Source of the DNA: Paucibacter sp. B2R-40
GTDB lineage: Bacteria > Pseudomonadota > Gammaproteobacteria > Burkholderiales > Burkholderiaceae_C
Direction of reading: 5' to 3'
DNA length: 64,000 bases
Assembly (NCBI RefSeq): GCF_025717555.1
Contig: NZ_JAJIRP010000002.1
Span: forward strand, 124,001 to 188,000
Notes under the pieces: model-generated
Told to the model about the DNA's origin: nothing
What the model saw: the letters and a program-made list of their open reading frames with translations, nothing else
The model's database searches: none
Shown: one piece after another, positions 1 to 9,074 of the stretch
Layout of the letters: every line of letters begins with the position of its first letter
How positions within the stretch are numbered: position 1 is the stretch's first letter
Program-made: the position numbers and the translations under genes

Positions 1-477
1 ACCGCCACGGACACTGCCAGCGGCTACCTCTTGGTGCCGGCCGTGCTGGTGCGATTGCTGCTGCCGGTGGCGCTGGTGATCGCCGTCCACCTGTTCATGC
101 GTGGCCACAACCAGCCGGGCGGCGGTTTTGTCGCCGGCCTGGTCTTGTCAACCGCCTTCATCCTGCAATACATCGTCTCCGGCACGCAGTGGGTCGAAGC
201 CCATCTGCGCCTGCGGCCGCAGCGCTGGATTGCAATGGGTTTGCTGACGGCCTGCAGCACCGGCCTGGGTTCGCTGTTATTCGGCTACCCCTTCTTGACC
301 ACCCACACCAGCCATTTTTACCTGCCCATCGTCGGCGAGATCCATATCGCCAGCGCGCTGTTTTATGACATCGGCGTTTTCACCCTGGTGGTCGGTGCCA
401 CCTTGCTGATCTTGACGGCCTTGGGTCACCAATCGGTGCGCGGCCACAAGCGCCTCGCAACGGGGAGCAAGAGCTGA
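1..477 (+). CDS. mrpA: Monovalent cation/H+ antiporter subunit A, C-terminal part with fused subunit-B-like domain (partial)
   Basis: The reading frame is open from base 1, so this is the 3' end of a longer gene cut by the window edge; 158 residues are visible. The segment is hydrophobic and carries the motif HNQPGGGFVAGL, which is characteristic of the MrpB/MnhB domain that Pha-type systems fuse to the C-terminus of subunit A. About four membrane helices are visible. It belongs to the multi-subunit Na+ or K+/proton antiporter of the inner membrane, which supports pH and salt homeostasis. It is followed without a gap by subunits C to G on the same strand. The TTG at 31 is an internal codon, not a true start. 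Family membership is clear; whether the cation is Na+ or K+ cannot be told. Confidence 0.9.
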   Translation, partial: TATDTASGYLLVPAVLVRLLLPVALVIAVHLFMRGHNQPGGGFVAGLVLSTAFILQYIVSGTQWVEAHLRLRPQRWIAMGLLTACSTGLGSLLFGYPFLTTHTSHFYLPIVGEIHIASALFYDIGVFTLVVGATLLILTALGHQSVRGHKRLATGSKS

Positions 478-917
478 TGGAAATCGTGCTGGCCCTGGCC
501 ATTGGCCTGTTGAGCGCTTGCGGCGTTTGGTTGCTGCTGCGCCCGCGCAGCTTTCAAGTCATCATCGGTTTGAGCCTCTTGGGCTACAGCGTCAATCTCT
601 TCATTTTCAGCATGGGCCGCTTGAGCCTGGACAAGGAGCCGGTGCTGGCCGCTGGCGTGGCGACCACGCTGCAAAACTACACCGACCCGATGCCACAGGC
701 CTTGGTGCTGACGGCCATCGTCATCGGCTTCGCGATGACGGCGCTGTTCTTGGTGGTGATGCTGGCGCAGCGCGGCTTTGTCGGCAATGACCATGTGGAC
801 GGTACGCCGGATGAGGATCAGGAGCCCGAGGAAACGCCGGGCCGCCCCAAGTTTCCTTACGCCCCCTTGGGGGGGCGGACGTCGCGCAGCGGCGGCCTTG
901 GGGGCACGGAACCATGA
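477..917 (+). CDS. mrpC: Monovalent cation/H+ antiporter subunit C
   Basis: Protein of 146 residues of the MrpC/PhaC family, a NuoK-like membrane subunit of the Mrp antiporter, with three membrane helices in residues 1-100. The ATG overlaps the TGA of subunit A (TGATG), implying translational coupling. The family is usually about 110-120 residues. Here residues 104-146 form a hydrophilic tail: an acidic stretch (DEDQEPEET), then a glycine/arginine-rich stretch encoded by a palindromic GC repeat (842-905). The stop overlaps the start of subunit D (ATGA). The tail probably comes from an intergenic repeat element read in frame and may have no function. Confidence 0.92.
   Translation: MEIVLALAIGLLSACGVWLLLRPRSFQVIIGLSLLGYSVNLFIFSMGRLSLDKEPVLAAGVATTLQNYTDPMPQALVLTAIVIGFAMTALFLVVMLAQRGFVGNDHVDGTPDEDQEPEETPGRPKFPYAPLGGRTSRSGGLGGTEP
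842..905. repeat. GC-rich palindromic repeat element inside the 3' end of mrpC
   Basis: The core GCCCCCTTGGGGGGGC at 861-876 is an inverted repeat. It is flanked by CCGCCCCAAG (842-851) and by GGCCTTGGGGGC (894-905), which repeat its half-sites. Similar CCCCAAGGGGG-type palindromes are, as I recall, common dispersed intergenic elements in Comamonadaceae-like genomes. Here the element is translated as the last 23 or so residues of MrpC. No second copy was noticed in this window. Confidence 0.5.
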
Positions 918-2650
918 TGGCGCTGCTGACCGAATGGGCTTTGCTGGCCAATGCGGCCTTGATGCCGCATCTGACGATGGCGCCCATCCTGCTGCCCTTG
1001 ATTGCGGCCTGCCTGCTCTTGCTGCTAGGCGACCGGCGCCACCGCCGCAAAAGCATATTGGCCCTGGTGGCGACGACGGCCAATCTGGCCATCGCGCTGT
1101 TCTTGATGCTGGGCGTGCATATGGAAGCCGCGCAGCCACAGGCCTACGGCGTCTATCTGCCCTCGAACTGGGATGTGCCCTTTGGCATCGTGCTGGTGCT
1201 GGACCATTTATCGGCCTTGCTGCTGGTGGTGGCGGCCGTCGTGGCCTTGATGGCGCTGCTGTTCTCCTTGGCCCGTTGGCACAAGGCGGGCGCGCATTTC
1301 CATGTGCTCTTGCAGCTGCAGATCATGGGCCTGAACGGCGCTTTTCTGACCGGCGATCTGTTCAATCTCTTCGTCTTCTTCGAGGTGATGCTGGCCGCGT
1401 CCTACGGTTTGCTGCTGCACGGCAGCGGGCCGGCGCGGGTCAAGGCAGGCCTGCACTACCTCAGCATCAATCTGTTCGCATCCTCGCTGTTCCTGGTCGG
1501 GGCTGCGCTGATTTATGGCGTCACGGGCACGCTGAATATGGCCGACCTGGCCGCCCGCATCCCGCTGGTGGCGCCGGCCGATCTGGCACCGCTGCATGCC
1601 GGCTGCGCGATTCTGGCGCTGGCCTTCTTGGCCAAGGCCGCGCTTTGGCCGTTGAATTTTTGGTTGGCACCGGCCTACACGGCTGCCTGCGCGCCTTCTG
1701 CGGCGATCTTCGCGCTGCTGACCAAGGTCGGCGTCTATGTGCTTTTGCGCTTGTCCACCTTGCTGTTCTCGGACGGGGCGGGCGCCTCGGCGGGCTTCGG
1801 CCAAAGCTGGCTGCTCTGGGGCGGCATGGCCACGCTGGCCTTCGGTGCCGTCGGCATGCTGAGCGCGCAGCGGCCTGCCCGCCTGGCCTCGTTTGCGGTC
1901 ATCGTGTCCTCGGGCACCTTGATGGCGGCCATGGGTTTTGCGCGCCCCGACCTGACCGCCGGTGCGCTCTACTACCTGCCGGCCTCGAGCTTTGCGGTGG
2001 CGGCATTTTTCTTGCTGGCCGAGTTGATGGATCGCTCCCGCAACCCGGAGCCGCATGCCCAGCGTGCCCCCGAAGATGAGGAGGACCATTTGCCCTTCGC
2101 ACTGGCCGAACAAGAGTTGAGCCGCGAGGCCAATCTGGATGAAGACGAAGAAGTGCTGGTCGGCCGCGCCATCCCCGCCTCCACCGCCCTGTTGGGCCTG
2201 GCCTTTGTTGCTTGCACCTTGCTGCTTTCGGGTCTGCCGCCGCTGGCGAGCTTTGTGGCCAAATTTGCCATGCTGTCGGCACTGCTGAAGACCAGCGGCA
2301 GCGCCATCGGACCTGCCCCCGCCGCCTGGCTGTTCTTTGGCTTGCTGCTGCTGGCCGGTCTGTTCGCCTTGCTGGCCTTGTCGCGCACCGGCATGCGTTT
2401 CTTTTGGACGCCGGTGGACCGCAGCGCGCCGCGCCTGCGCTTGTTCGAATTCGCGCCGATGGTGTTGCTGCTGGCGCTGTGTGCCTTGATGACGGTTCAT
2501 GCCGAGGGCCTGCTGCGTTATGCCAACAGCACCAGCCAAAGGCTTTATCAGCCGCAAGGCTATATTGATGCAGTGCTGTCGGCCCGGCCGGTGCTGACGC
2601 CGACCAATGCCGAGCGTCTGCGCGCGCTGCCGGCGGAGAGCAAGCCATGA
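914..2650 (+). CDS. mrpD: Monovalent cation/H+ antiporter subunit D
   Basis: Protein of 578 residues of the NuoL/M/N-like MrpD (PhaD) family, a proton-translocating membrane subunit of the Mrp complex. At least twelve membrane helices are visible, including the conserved segment LTGDLFNLFVFFEVMLAASYGLLL around residues 140-160 and the lysine-bearing helix FLAKAALWPLNFWL near residue 240. A charged loop rich in Asp/Glu lies around residues 375-420 between helices. The start overlaps the mrpC stop and the stop overlaps the mrpE start, both ATGA. Identification is secure. Confidence 0.95.
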   Translation: MMALLTEWALLANAALMPHLTMAPILLPLIAACLLLLLGDRRHRRKSILALVATTANLAIALFLMLGVHMEAAQPQAYGVYLPSNWDVPFGIVLVLDHLSALLLVVAAVVALMALLFSLARWHKAGAHFHVLLQLQIMGLNGAFLTGDLFNLFVFFEVMLAASYGLLLHGSGPARVKAGLHYLSINLFASSLFLVGAALIYGVTGTLNMADLAARIPLVAPADLAPLHAGCAILALAFLAKAALWPLNFWLAPAYTAACAPSAAIFALLTKVGVYVLLRLSTLLFSDGAGASAGFGQSWLLWGGMATLAFGAVGMLSAQRPARLASFAVIVSSGTLMAAMGFARPDLTAGALYYLPASSFAVAAFFLLAELMDRSRNPEPHAQRAPEDEEDHLPFALAEQELSREANLDEDEEVLVGRAIPASTALLGLAFVACTLLLSGLPPLASFVAKFAMLSALLKTSGSAIGPAPAAWLFFGLLLLAGLFALLALSRTGMRFFWTPVDRSAPRLRLFEFAPMVLLLALCALMTVHAEGLLRYANSTSQRLYQPQGYIDAVLSARPVLTPTNAERLRALPAESKP

Positions 2651-3162
2651 GCAAGTCGTTTTTCAAGCGTTGCATCCCGGCGCCGCTGTTGAGCCTGGCC
2701 TTGATGGCGCTGTGGTTGCTGCTCAATCACTCGCTCAGTCTCGGCCAATGTCTGCTGGCGCTCCTGGTCGGCCTGCTGGCACCATTGCTGACCGCGTCGC
2801 TGCGGCCCACGCCGATCAGCTTCAAAAAGCCGGGCGTGGCCTGGCACCTGTTCTGGCGGGTTGGACTGGATGTTCTGAGCTGGAATTGGCGCGTGCTGCG
2901 CGGCACGCTGGCGCGCAGCAAAAGCCTGCCGCAGGGCGGCTTTGTGACGGTGCCACTGGAGCTGCGCGACCCGAATGGGCTGGCGGCCTTGGCCGTCATC
3001 ATGTGCGTGATACCGGGCACCATCTGGTCGGAGTTGTCGCTCGACCGCAGCGCGCTGTTGGTGCATATCTTCGAGCTGGGCGATGGCGACGGCGCAGCGC
3101 AAGCCGAGATCGACTTGATCAAAATGCGCTATGAGCGGCCCTTGATGGAGATCTTTGAATGA
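2647..3162 (+). CDS. mrpE: Monovalent cation/H+ antiporter subunit E
   Basis: Protein of 171 residues matching MrpE/PhaE in length and layout: N-terminal membrane helices, the conserved Trp/Arg segment in the middle (LSWNWRVLRGTLARS) and a soluble C-terminal half with VIPGTIWSEL. MrpE is the accessory subunit of the antiporter thought to help assembly. It overlaps its neighbours by four bases on both sides, so it is translated in the same tightly coupled operon. Confidence 0.93.
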   Translation: MSKSFFKRCIPAPLLSLALMALWLLLNHSLSLGQCLLALLVGLLAPLLTASLRPTPISFKKPGVAWHLFWRVGLDVLSWNWRVLRGTLARSKSLPQGGFVTVPLELRDPNGLAALAVIMCVIPGTIWSELSLDRSALLVHIFELGDGDGAAQAEIDLIKMRYERPLMEIFE

Positions 3163-3437
3163 GCGGTTTTCTATTCGGCGCCATCACCTTCACCGTGGCT
3201 TGCTATGTGCTGGCCATGGCCTTGTGCCTGCTGCGCATGATTCGCGGGCCTGCCTCGCAAGACCGCATCCTGGCGCTGGACCTGATTTGCACCCTCGCAA
3301 TGCTGATCTTGCTGGTGCTGGCGATTCGCTATCGCAGCGAAATGTATTTTGAAGCGGCGCTGCTGATCGCGCTGTTTGGCTTTGTGGGCTCCAGCGCGAT
3401 GGCCAAGTTCTTGTTGCGCGGCGAGGTGATCGAATGA
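3159..3437 (+). CDS. mrpF: Monovalent cation/H+ antiporter subunit F
   Basis: Protein of 92 residues with three membrane helices, the usual size and topology of MrpF/PhaF. The signature RMIRGPASQDRILALDLI in the first loop is typical of the family. It is a small membrane subunit of the Mrp antiporter. Start and stop overlap mrpE and mrpG through ATGA junctions. Confidence 0.93.
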   Translation: MSGFLFGAITFTVACYVLAMALCLLRMIRGPASQDRILALDLICTLAMLILLVLAIRYRSEMYFEAALLIALFGFVGSSAMAKFLLRGEVIE

Positions 3438-3790
3438 TTCACCCAGCTCTTTCGCTCTGGATCGAGGTGCCGGTCGGCATCTTGCTGTTGATCAGCGCGG
3501 CCTTTTGCCTGGCCGCAGCCGTCGGCGTGCTGCGCTTCAAAACATTTTTCATGCGCATGCACCCGCCGGCACTGGCCTTCACGCTGGCGACCTGGTGCGT
3601 TGCGCTCGCCACCATCATCTATTTCTCGGCACTGGAGCAAGGGCTGGCCCTGGACGCGTGGCTGATCATCATCTTGTTGGCGCTGACGGTGCCGGTCACC
3701 ACCATCATGCTGGCGCGCACCGCCTTGTTTCGCACGCGCACCCGGCAAAGCAGTGAGGAAGAAGTGCCGCCTGCACTCAGTCAACAGTGA
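3434..3790 (+). CDS. mrpG: Monovalent cation/H+ antiporter subunit G
   Basis: Protein of 118 residues with three membrane helices and the family motif GVLRFKTFFMRMHPPALAF (residues 35-53), which identifies MrpG/PhaG, the last subunit of the antiporter. The final hydrophilic tail overlaps the 3' end of the convergent Abhydrolase_9 gene by 14 bp (3777-3790). No terminator hairpin was seen between the two. Confidence 0.93.
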   Translation: MIHPALSLWIEVPVGILLLISAAFCLAAAVGVLRFKTFFMRMHPPALAFTLATWCVALATIIYFSALEQGLALDAWLIIILLALTVPVTTIMLARTALFRTRTRQSSEEEVPPALSQQ

Positions 3791-5459
3791 TGCGTCGCTG
3801 CGCGGCGATCTTGTCTTTGAGCGCCTGCAGTTGCGCGGGCGTCCAGCCCGGCGCATCGGTCAAGCTGGCCCAGCCGTCCAGATAATGCTCGAAGGCATAC
3901 AGGTGCCCATAGCCCAGCGGCGGCGTGGTGGCCAGCATCAGGTCTATCGTCAGCTGCAAAAAGGTCACCACCGGCACCCAGACGAAGTCCGGTGACACAT
4001 CGGGGCCAAGCGGCCCCTGCAACCAAGCCGGCCGGCGCCATAGCGCGCCGGGGTCAAAAAAGCTGACCGCGTCGCTCGCGTATTGCAAGTAGATCACCCG
4101 GTACGGCCCCCAGGCGGCGGGCGCCTGGTTCAAACGGTTGACTTGAGCGGTAAAGCGGATCACCGAGCCATCGCGGAATTCGGGCAGCCAGGCCGGTGTG
4201 CCGGGGCGACGTTGGGCGGTGACCAGATTCCAGGTCTCGCTCGCAAAAGGCGGGCCGGCCCAAAAGGCGCCGGCATAGGGGTCGCCGATCACCTGATGCA
4301 GATCATGTGAGAGGTCGGAGTTGAGGCTGCCCAGACTGAGTCCGTGCAAATAGAGCTTGGGGCGCTTGTCGCGTGGCAGACTGCGCCAATGGTCATAGAC
4401 GGCGGTGAAGGTCGCGCGAGCGGTGTCGCGACCCAGTTCGGGGTCGGCCAGCAAGGCCAGCCAGCTGGCCAGATAGGAATATTGCACAGCCACGCTGGCC
4501 ACATCGCCGCGCAGCAAATACTCCAGCGCCGTCTGACTCTCGGGGTCGACCCAGCCGGTGCCGGTGGGCGTGACGATGACCAGATGGCTGCGCTCAAAGG
4601 CGCCGATACGTTTCAATTCTGCCAGCGCCAGCTGCGCGCGCGCCTCGACCGTCTCGGCCGAGTTCAGGCCGACGTAAACGCGCAGCGGCTCCTTGACTTG
4701 CGCGGCATCGCTGCTCGTCATCTGCGCGATCGCCGCCCGGTCCGGCCCGGCGGCGATGACGCGGCGGCCGGCCCGGCCCAGACCCTCCCATTTCAACAAG
4801 GAGCCGGGCGCGCCGGCCTTGAGCGGGTCGCTCGGGCGCGGACTGCTGTCGTCCTCGATCAAGGCATCCAGGCGCCGATAAGACGAATCAAAGGCATGCA
4901 TGCCGGCGCGCACCAGCACGCCATTGCCGATCGAATAGAACAACCAAGCGGTCAAACCCAGGGCCGTCAGCACCGCCACCGGCCCCGACACCTGGCGCTG
5001 CAAACGCGCAGCAATGCCCTGCTTGACCCAATCAAAGGCCCGCCCGATCAGCAAGAGCAGCGCAAAGGTCAGCACCGCCACGACCGCGATCGTGAACGGA
5101 CCGGCGCTGTCTTGCGGCGCCAATTGCATCAAGGCGCGCAAACGGTTTTGCCATTCATTGGCGCGCCACAAGGCATAACCGGTCGCACCCAGGCAGAGCA
5201 GCAGTGCCGGCGCGCGCCGCCAGACCAGCGTCTCAGACCGCGGCTCGGGCAGTTGCAGCAGCCGCCACAACCACTGCACCAGCACCCCGATGCCATAACC
5301 GGCCGCAAAGCACATGCCGCTGAGCATGCCTTGCACGGCCGGGTGGCGCGGCACCAGGCTGGGCGTCAGCGAGGCGGCCAAAAACAGCGTGCCAAGCAAG
5401 AGCCCGACCACGGTGAACGAGCGCAGCAGCGCCGGTAGAGCCGAATTGAGGCGAGTCAT
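3777..5459 (-). CDS. Alpha/beta-hydrolase membrane protein (Abhydrolase_9 family)
   Basis: Protein of about 560 residues. The N-terminal 190 residues contain several membrane helices (Abhydrolase_9_N type). The C-terminal half is a predicted alpha/beta hydrolase with nucleophile motif GLSLG (Ser near residue 375) and the family stretch VTPTGTGWVDP near residue 300. Substrate and reaction are unknown for this family. I chose ATG 5459 because AGGAG lies five bases upstream; a longer reading starting at 5483 lacks this support. It converges on mrpG with a 14-bp overlap. It may be co-transcribed with gspB, which ends 33 bp upstream. Confidence 0.85.
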   Translation of the reverse strand: MTRLNSALPALLRSFTVVGLLLGTLFLAASLTPSLVPRHPAVQGMLSGMCFAAGYGIGVLVQWLWRLLQLPEPRSETLVWRRAPALLLCLGATGYALWRANEWQNRLRALMQLAPQDSAGPFTIAVVAVLTFALLLLIGRAFDWVKQGIAARLQRQVSGPVAVLTALGLTAWLFYSIGNGVLVRAGMHAFDSSYRRLDALIEDDSSPRPSDPLKAGAPGSLLKWEGLGRAGRRVIAAGPDRAAIAQMTSSDAAQVKEPLRVYVGLNSAETVEARAQLALAELKRIGAFERSHLVIVTPTGTGWVDPESQTALEYLLRGDVASVAVQYSYLASWLALLADPELGRDTARATFTAVYDHWRSLPRDKRPKLYLHGLSLGSLNSDLSHDLHQVIGDPYAGAFWAGPPFASETWNLVTAQRRPGTPAWLPEFRDGSVIRFTAQVNRLNQAPAAWGPYRVIYLQYASDAVSFFDPGALWRRPAWLQGPLGPDVSPDFVWVPVVTFLQLTIDLMLATTPPLGYGHLYAFEHYLDGWASLTDAPGWTPAQLQALKDKIAAQRRITVD

Positions 5460-5492
5460 GCCTGCTCCTATGAAGACGGCCATGCAGCCAAA

Positions 5493-6221
5493 TCAATAAC
5501 TGATGCGAAAGCGCTGGCCCTTGAAGACCAGCACCGCGCTCTTCAACTCGATGCGCTCCAGCAGCAGCTCCGGCGCTATCTGCTCGCCCTCATGCAGCAA
5601 TTGCCCGTTGACGATCAACATGCGGTTGGCGGGGGTGTCCGAGTACATCGCACCGCTGGTGGCAATCGTGGGCAAGGCCTTGCGGGTCGCGTCGGGCAAT
5701 TCGGTGAATTTCAAGATGACAGCGCCAGCCGCACTGGCAGCCGGTGCCGGCGCGGCCATGCTTGGTGCGAGACCGGCGAGCGGCTTTGCGGCCGGCAGCG
5801 GCTCGGCAGCGGCCGGCGGCGGTGCCCGCAAAATCGGCGTCAGCGGCGGAGCGGGGTCGCTGGTGGCTGCCGCTATCGGGGCAACCGAGGGAGCAGGCAA
5901 GGGAACGGCCAAGGGACCAGCGGGTGTCAGGTTTGTAGCCGCCGGTGTTGCCGCCGCCGATGCCGCCGCCGTTGCCGCCGTACTGACCGGCGCCGGCTCC
6001 TTCGTCAACCAGCGCGCAGCCCAGGCTCCCAGCAGCAGCAAGACCACGCCTGCAACGGCCAGCGTCACGCCAGCTCTGGCCGACCAAGCCCCGGCAACCA
6101 TGCCGGACTTGCCCGGCTTGCCGCCTGGGTGCTCATGTTCGGCATGGCTGTGCAGCGTCGGCACGCTGCCGCGCTCTCGCTCGGAATCCGCTTTGCGCAA
6201 GGCGTCAAGAATATAGGACAT
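5493..6221 (-). CDS. gspB: General secretion pathway protein B (ExeB/GspB-like)
   Basis: Protein of 242 residues beginning MSYILDALRKADSERERG, the hallmark N-terminus of GspB. A single membrane helix follows at about residues 42-60, then a long Ala/Pro-rich periplasmic linker, then a conserved C-terminal domain (LPTIATSGAMYSD, then LLLERIELKSAVLVFKGQRF). GspB works with the GspA ATPase to insert or assemble the type II secretin through the peptidoglycan. It lies 19 bp downstream of gspA on the same strand. No other type II secretion genes are in the window. Confidence 0.9.
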   Translation of the reverse strand: MSYILDALRKADSERERGSVPTLHSHAEHEHPGGKPGKSGMVAGAWSARAGVTLAVAGVVLLLLGAWAARWLTKEPAPVSTAATAAASAAATPAATNLTPAGPLAVPLPAPSVAPIAAATSDPAPPLTPILRAPPPAAAEPLPAAKPLAGLAPSMAAPAPAASAAGAVILKFTELPDATRKALPTIATSGAMYSDTPANRMLIVNGQLLHEGEQIAPELLLERIELKSAVLVFKGQRFRISY

Positions 6222-6240
6222 GGTCGCTTGGATGGTTTGT

Positions 6241-8034
6241 TCAGGGCGCCGCAGCAGCAAGATTTGGCGAGGACTTGCCGGCTTGCAGCCGCGGCTCGGC
6301 GGCCGTTTCCGCCTCTGTTGCCGCTCCTGCTGCTCCTGCCGTATTGGCCGCAGCCTGCTGTTCGGTCAAACCCACTCGGCTGAGCAGCATCAAGGTGACG
6401 GGCCCCAGTTGGCCGTCGCTACGCAGGCCTTGCGAGCGCTGAAACGCCGCTAACCTGGATCGCATCGAGGCATCCAAACGGATCGGGCCGGCGCTTGGCG
6501 CTACGGCAAAGGCCTTGGCCAGTTGCGCATCAACCCAAGCCAGCAGCGGCCCGCCATTGGCCTTGGCCGGATAGCCGGGCGGCGCCCGCCACAGCAGACC
6601 AAACTCGCCGCGCCACTGCGTGCTCAAGGCCGGCAGGCTGATGCGCAGCGATTGCTCGCCCAGGCGCACGGTCGCGTATTGCTCGTCGAGTTTGATCAGG
6701 GTGACGTAAAAAACCTTGCCCGCCTCATCGCGCAGGCTCAGGATGCCGGGGCGATCGAGCAGGCGCAACAGGCTCAAGCCGCCATCACCCGCACCGCCGC
6801 CCACGGCCAGGCTGCGAAAGCAATGCAGCTGCTGCTGCGCCAAGGCCTGACAGGGTTCGATCTCGGGCGCCTCAAGCTGCCAGCTTTTTGCCAGCTCTTG
6901 CCAGGCCTGTGCCTCGCTGCGCAAGCCCAAACTGCCGGGTACGCTGTTGCTAACTTCCAGCTTGCTGGGCGGGCTGGCTTTACCGACCAAGCTGGCTGGG
7001 GCTGAGGCCGTTGCTGGCTTTGCCAGATTTGCCGGCGCCACCGCAGCACTGACGACGGGCGCCCGCTTGCCGCTCGAGCTGGCATGCAAATAGTCGCGCC
7101 CCGCCCAAGCCAGCACTGCCGCGCTGGCAAGCAAGGCGCTGGCGCCCAGTGCCCAGCGCTGCTTGCTTCGCCCAGCGCCTGACCAGGCGGAGCTCGAGTC
7201 TTGGGGGCCGAAAACTTCCGCCGCCGCCCGGTCCACCGTGGCACGGTCAACACTGCGCTGATCCTGCGAGTAAGCACCCAGCAGCGCGCGGTCGCACAGC
7301 AGATTGATGCGCCGGGGCACGCCGCGCGAGAGCTGGTAGATGCGTCGCAGCGCCTTGGGCTCAAAGGGCAAGGCGGCGCTGAAGCCGGCCACGCCCAGGC
7401 GGTGCCGCACATAGTGGCCGGTTTCGGCCTCGGACAGCGCGGGCAGATGGAAACGCGCGATCACGCGCTGCGACAACTGCTCCAACTCGGGCGCCGCCAG
7501 CATGTCGCGCAACTCGGGCTGGCCGATCAGGATGATCTGCAGCAGCTTGCGCTCATTGGTCTCGAGATTGGTCAGCAAGCGCAGCTGCTCCAACACTTCG
7601 GCGGAGAGGTTTTGCGCCTCATCGATGATCAAGACATTGTTCTGCCCGACCGCATGGGTGCTGAGCAAAAACTCGTTGATGGCATCAACAAAGGGCTTCA
7701 CCGACTGGATAGGCGCGTTTTCGGCCGGCAGCGCTTGGTGGTGCTGAATGCCGTATTCCTCGCAGACCGTGCGCAACAACTCGGCCACCGACAACTTGGG
7801 GTTGAAGATGTAGGCAACATTGCAGCGCTTCGGGATCTGCCCCAGGAAAGCACGGCAGACGGTGGTCTTGCCGGCACCGATCTCACCCGTCAGCAACACA
7901 AAACCGCCGCCACCGCGCAGACCGTAAAGCAGATGCGCCAAGGCCTCCCGGTGCCGCTCGCTCATATAGAGATAGCGCGGGTCGGGGGCGATCGAGAAGG
8001 GCTCTTGCTTCAGGCCAAAAAAGTTCGCGTACAT
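6241..8034 (-). CDS. gspA: General secretion pathway protein A (ExeA-type AAA ATPase with peptidoglycan-binding domain)
   Basis: Protein of 597 residues starting MYANFFGLKQEPFSIAPDPR, the classical ExeA/GspA start. The AAA ATPase domain has Walker A GEIGAGKTT (residues 50-58) and Walker B VLIIDEAQ (about 130-137). A membrane helix lies near residue 300. The C-terminus has a peptidoglycan_binding_1-like repeat (AAFQRSQGLRSDGQLGP). It uses ATP to help place the type II secretin in the cell wall. I chose ATG 8034 over the longer frame to 8121 because family homology begins there. It forms a pair with gspB. Confidence 0.92.
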   Translation of the reverse strand: MYANFFGLKQEPFSIAPDPRYLYMSERHREALAHLLYGLRGGGGFVLLTGEIGAGKTTVCRAFLGQIPKRCNVAYIFNPKLSVAELLRTVCEEYGIQHHQALPAENAPIQSVKPFVDAINEFLLSTHAVGQNNVLIIDEAQNLSAEVLEQLRLLTNLETNERKLLQIILIGQPELRDMLAAPELEQLSQRVIARFHLPALSEAETGHYVRHRLGVAGFSAALPFEPKALRRIYQLSRGVPRRINLLCDRALLGAYSQDQRSVDRATVDRAAAEVFGPQDSSSAWSGAGRSKQRWALGASALLASAAVLAWAGRDYLHASSSGKRAPVVSAAVAPANLAKPATASAPASLVGKASPPSKLEVSNSVPGSLGLRSEAQAWQELAKSWQLEAPEIEPCQALAQQQLHCFRSLAVGGGAGDGGLSLLRLLDRPGILSLRDEAGKVFYVTLIKLDEQYATVRLGEQSLRISLPALSTQWRGEFGLLWRAPPGYPAKANGGPLLAWVDAQLAKAFAVAPSAGPIRLDASMRSRLAAFQRSQGLRSDGQLGPVTLMLLSRVGLTEQQAAANTAGAAGAATEAETAAEPRLQAGKSSPNLAAAAP

Positions 8035-8117
8035 GGTGTGGGCATGCGGGCCCTGGCTGCCTAGTTGGGGGGTGATGGTAACGGCATCGCATGAATGCCA
8101 GCCAGACTCAGCCAAGC

Positions 8118-9056
8118 TCAACGTCTGCGCAAAGCCCAGACGACCCCGGCCAGCAAGAAGGCAATGCCCAGCAGCGTCAAAGCCGGCGGCATTTGGCCTC
8201 GCAGCATAAAGGCATAGGCGAGCGCCGCCAGTGACTCAAACACGATCAATTGGCCCACCAGCGAGGTCGGCAGGCGTTGGCTGGCCTCGTTCCAGCACAG
8301 CGTTCCCAGCCAGGAGGAAAACAGACCCACCGCCAACATCAGGGCGAAAAATGGCAAGGGCCGCGGCCCCAGCGGCAGCGCAAAGCCGGTCGGCAGCAAG
8401 GGCCAGCCAATAGCCTGCGCCCCGTACAAGCAAGCCACGCCGAGCAAGGCCACCGGCAAGGTCATCAGCCCCTGAGCAGTGGCCCAGGCACGCGGGCTGG
8501 CCTGTGGGTGAGCCAAGAGCCAATCGGCATTGCGAATCGGGTACCAAGTCCAGCATGCGACGGCAGCCACGGCCAGCAGGGCGCCGAGCAGATAACGGTG
8601 CAGATCACCGTCCTGGCTCTGAAGCAAGGCATCCAGCTCGGATTGGTTGACGGCGGCAATACCGGCCGCGATCAAGAGCAGCGAAGGCGCCAGCTTGATC
8701 CAGGGCAGAGCCTGATGGCTGCGCAGGTTGGCGATGATCGCAATCACCACCGGCAAGGTGCCGATGATGACGGTGGGCAGCGGCCCGCCGGCCATTTGAA
8801 TCGCAGCGGACAGGCAGAGGTAATAGATGAAATTGCCGATCAGGCTGAGCTTGAGCGCCTGCCACCAATCGACCGAACGCAGCTCGGCCAAGCGGCTGCG
8901 GTCCAGCAGGCCCAGCGGCACGGCGATCAAACCGAAGGCCAGATAGCGGCCTATGGTCAGCATCAAAGGCGGGTAGTCGCCCAACATCAGCGGCGCCACA
9001 AAGACCAGCCCCCACATCAGGCCGGCCGCGAGCGCAAAAACAATGCCTATCCACAT
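8118..9056 (-). CDS. DMT-superfamily (EamA) transporter
   Basis: Protein of 312 residues with about ten membrane helices arranged as two EamA repeats (first starting WIGIVFALAAGLMWGLVF, second after the polar loop around residue 150). Members of the drug/metabolite transporter superfamily export amino acids, nucleosides or other metabolites across the inner membrane. The substrate is not predictable here. It lies 18 bp downstream of argO on the same strand, so co-transcription with an amino-acid exporter is possible. Confidence 0.88.
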   Translation of the reverse strand: MWIGIVFALAAGLMWGLVFVAPLMLGDYPPLMLTIGRYLAFGLIAVPLGLLDRSRLAELRSVDWWQALKLSLIGNFIYYLCLSAAIQMAGGPLPTVIIGTLPVVIAIIANLRSHQALPWIKLAPSLLLIAAGIAAVNQSELDALLQSQDGDLHRYLLGALLAVAAVACWTWYPIRNADWLLAHPQASPRAWATAQGLMTLPVALLGVACLYGAQAIGWPLLPTGFALPLGPRPLPFFALMLAVGLFSSWLGTLCWNEASQRLPTSLVGQLIVFESLAALAYAFMLRGQMPPALTLLGIAFLLAGVVWALRRR

Positions 9057-9074
9057 GCGTAGCGGTCTCAGGTT

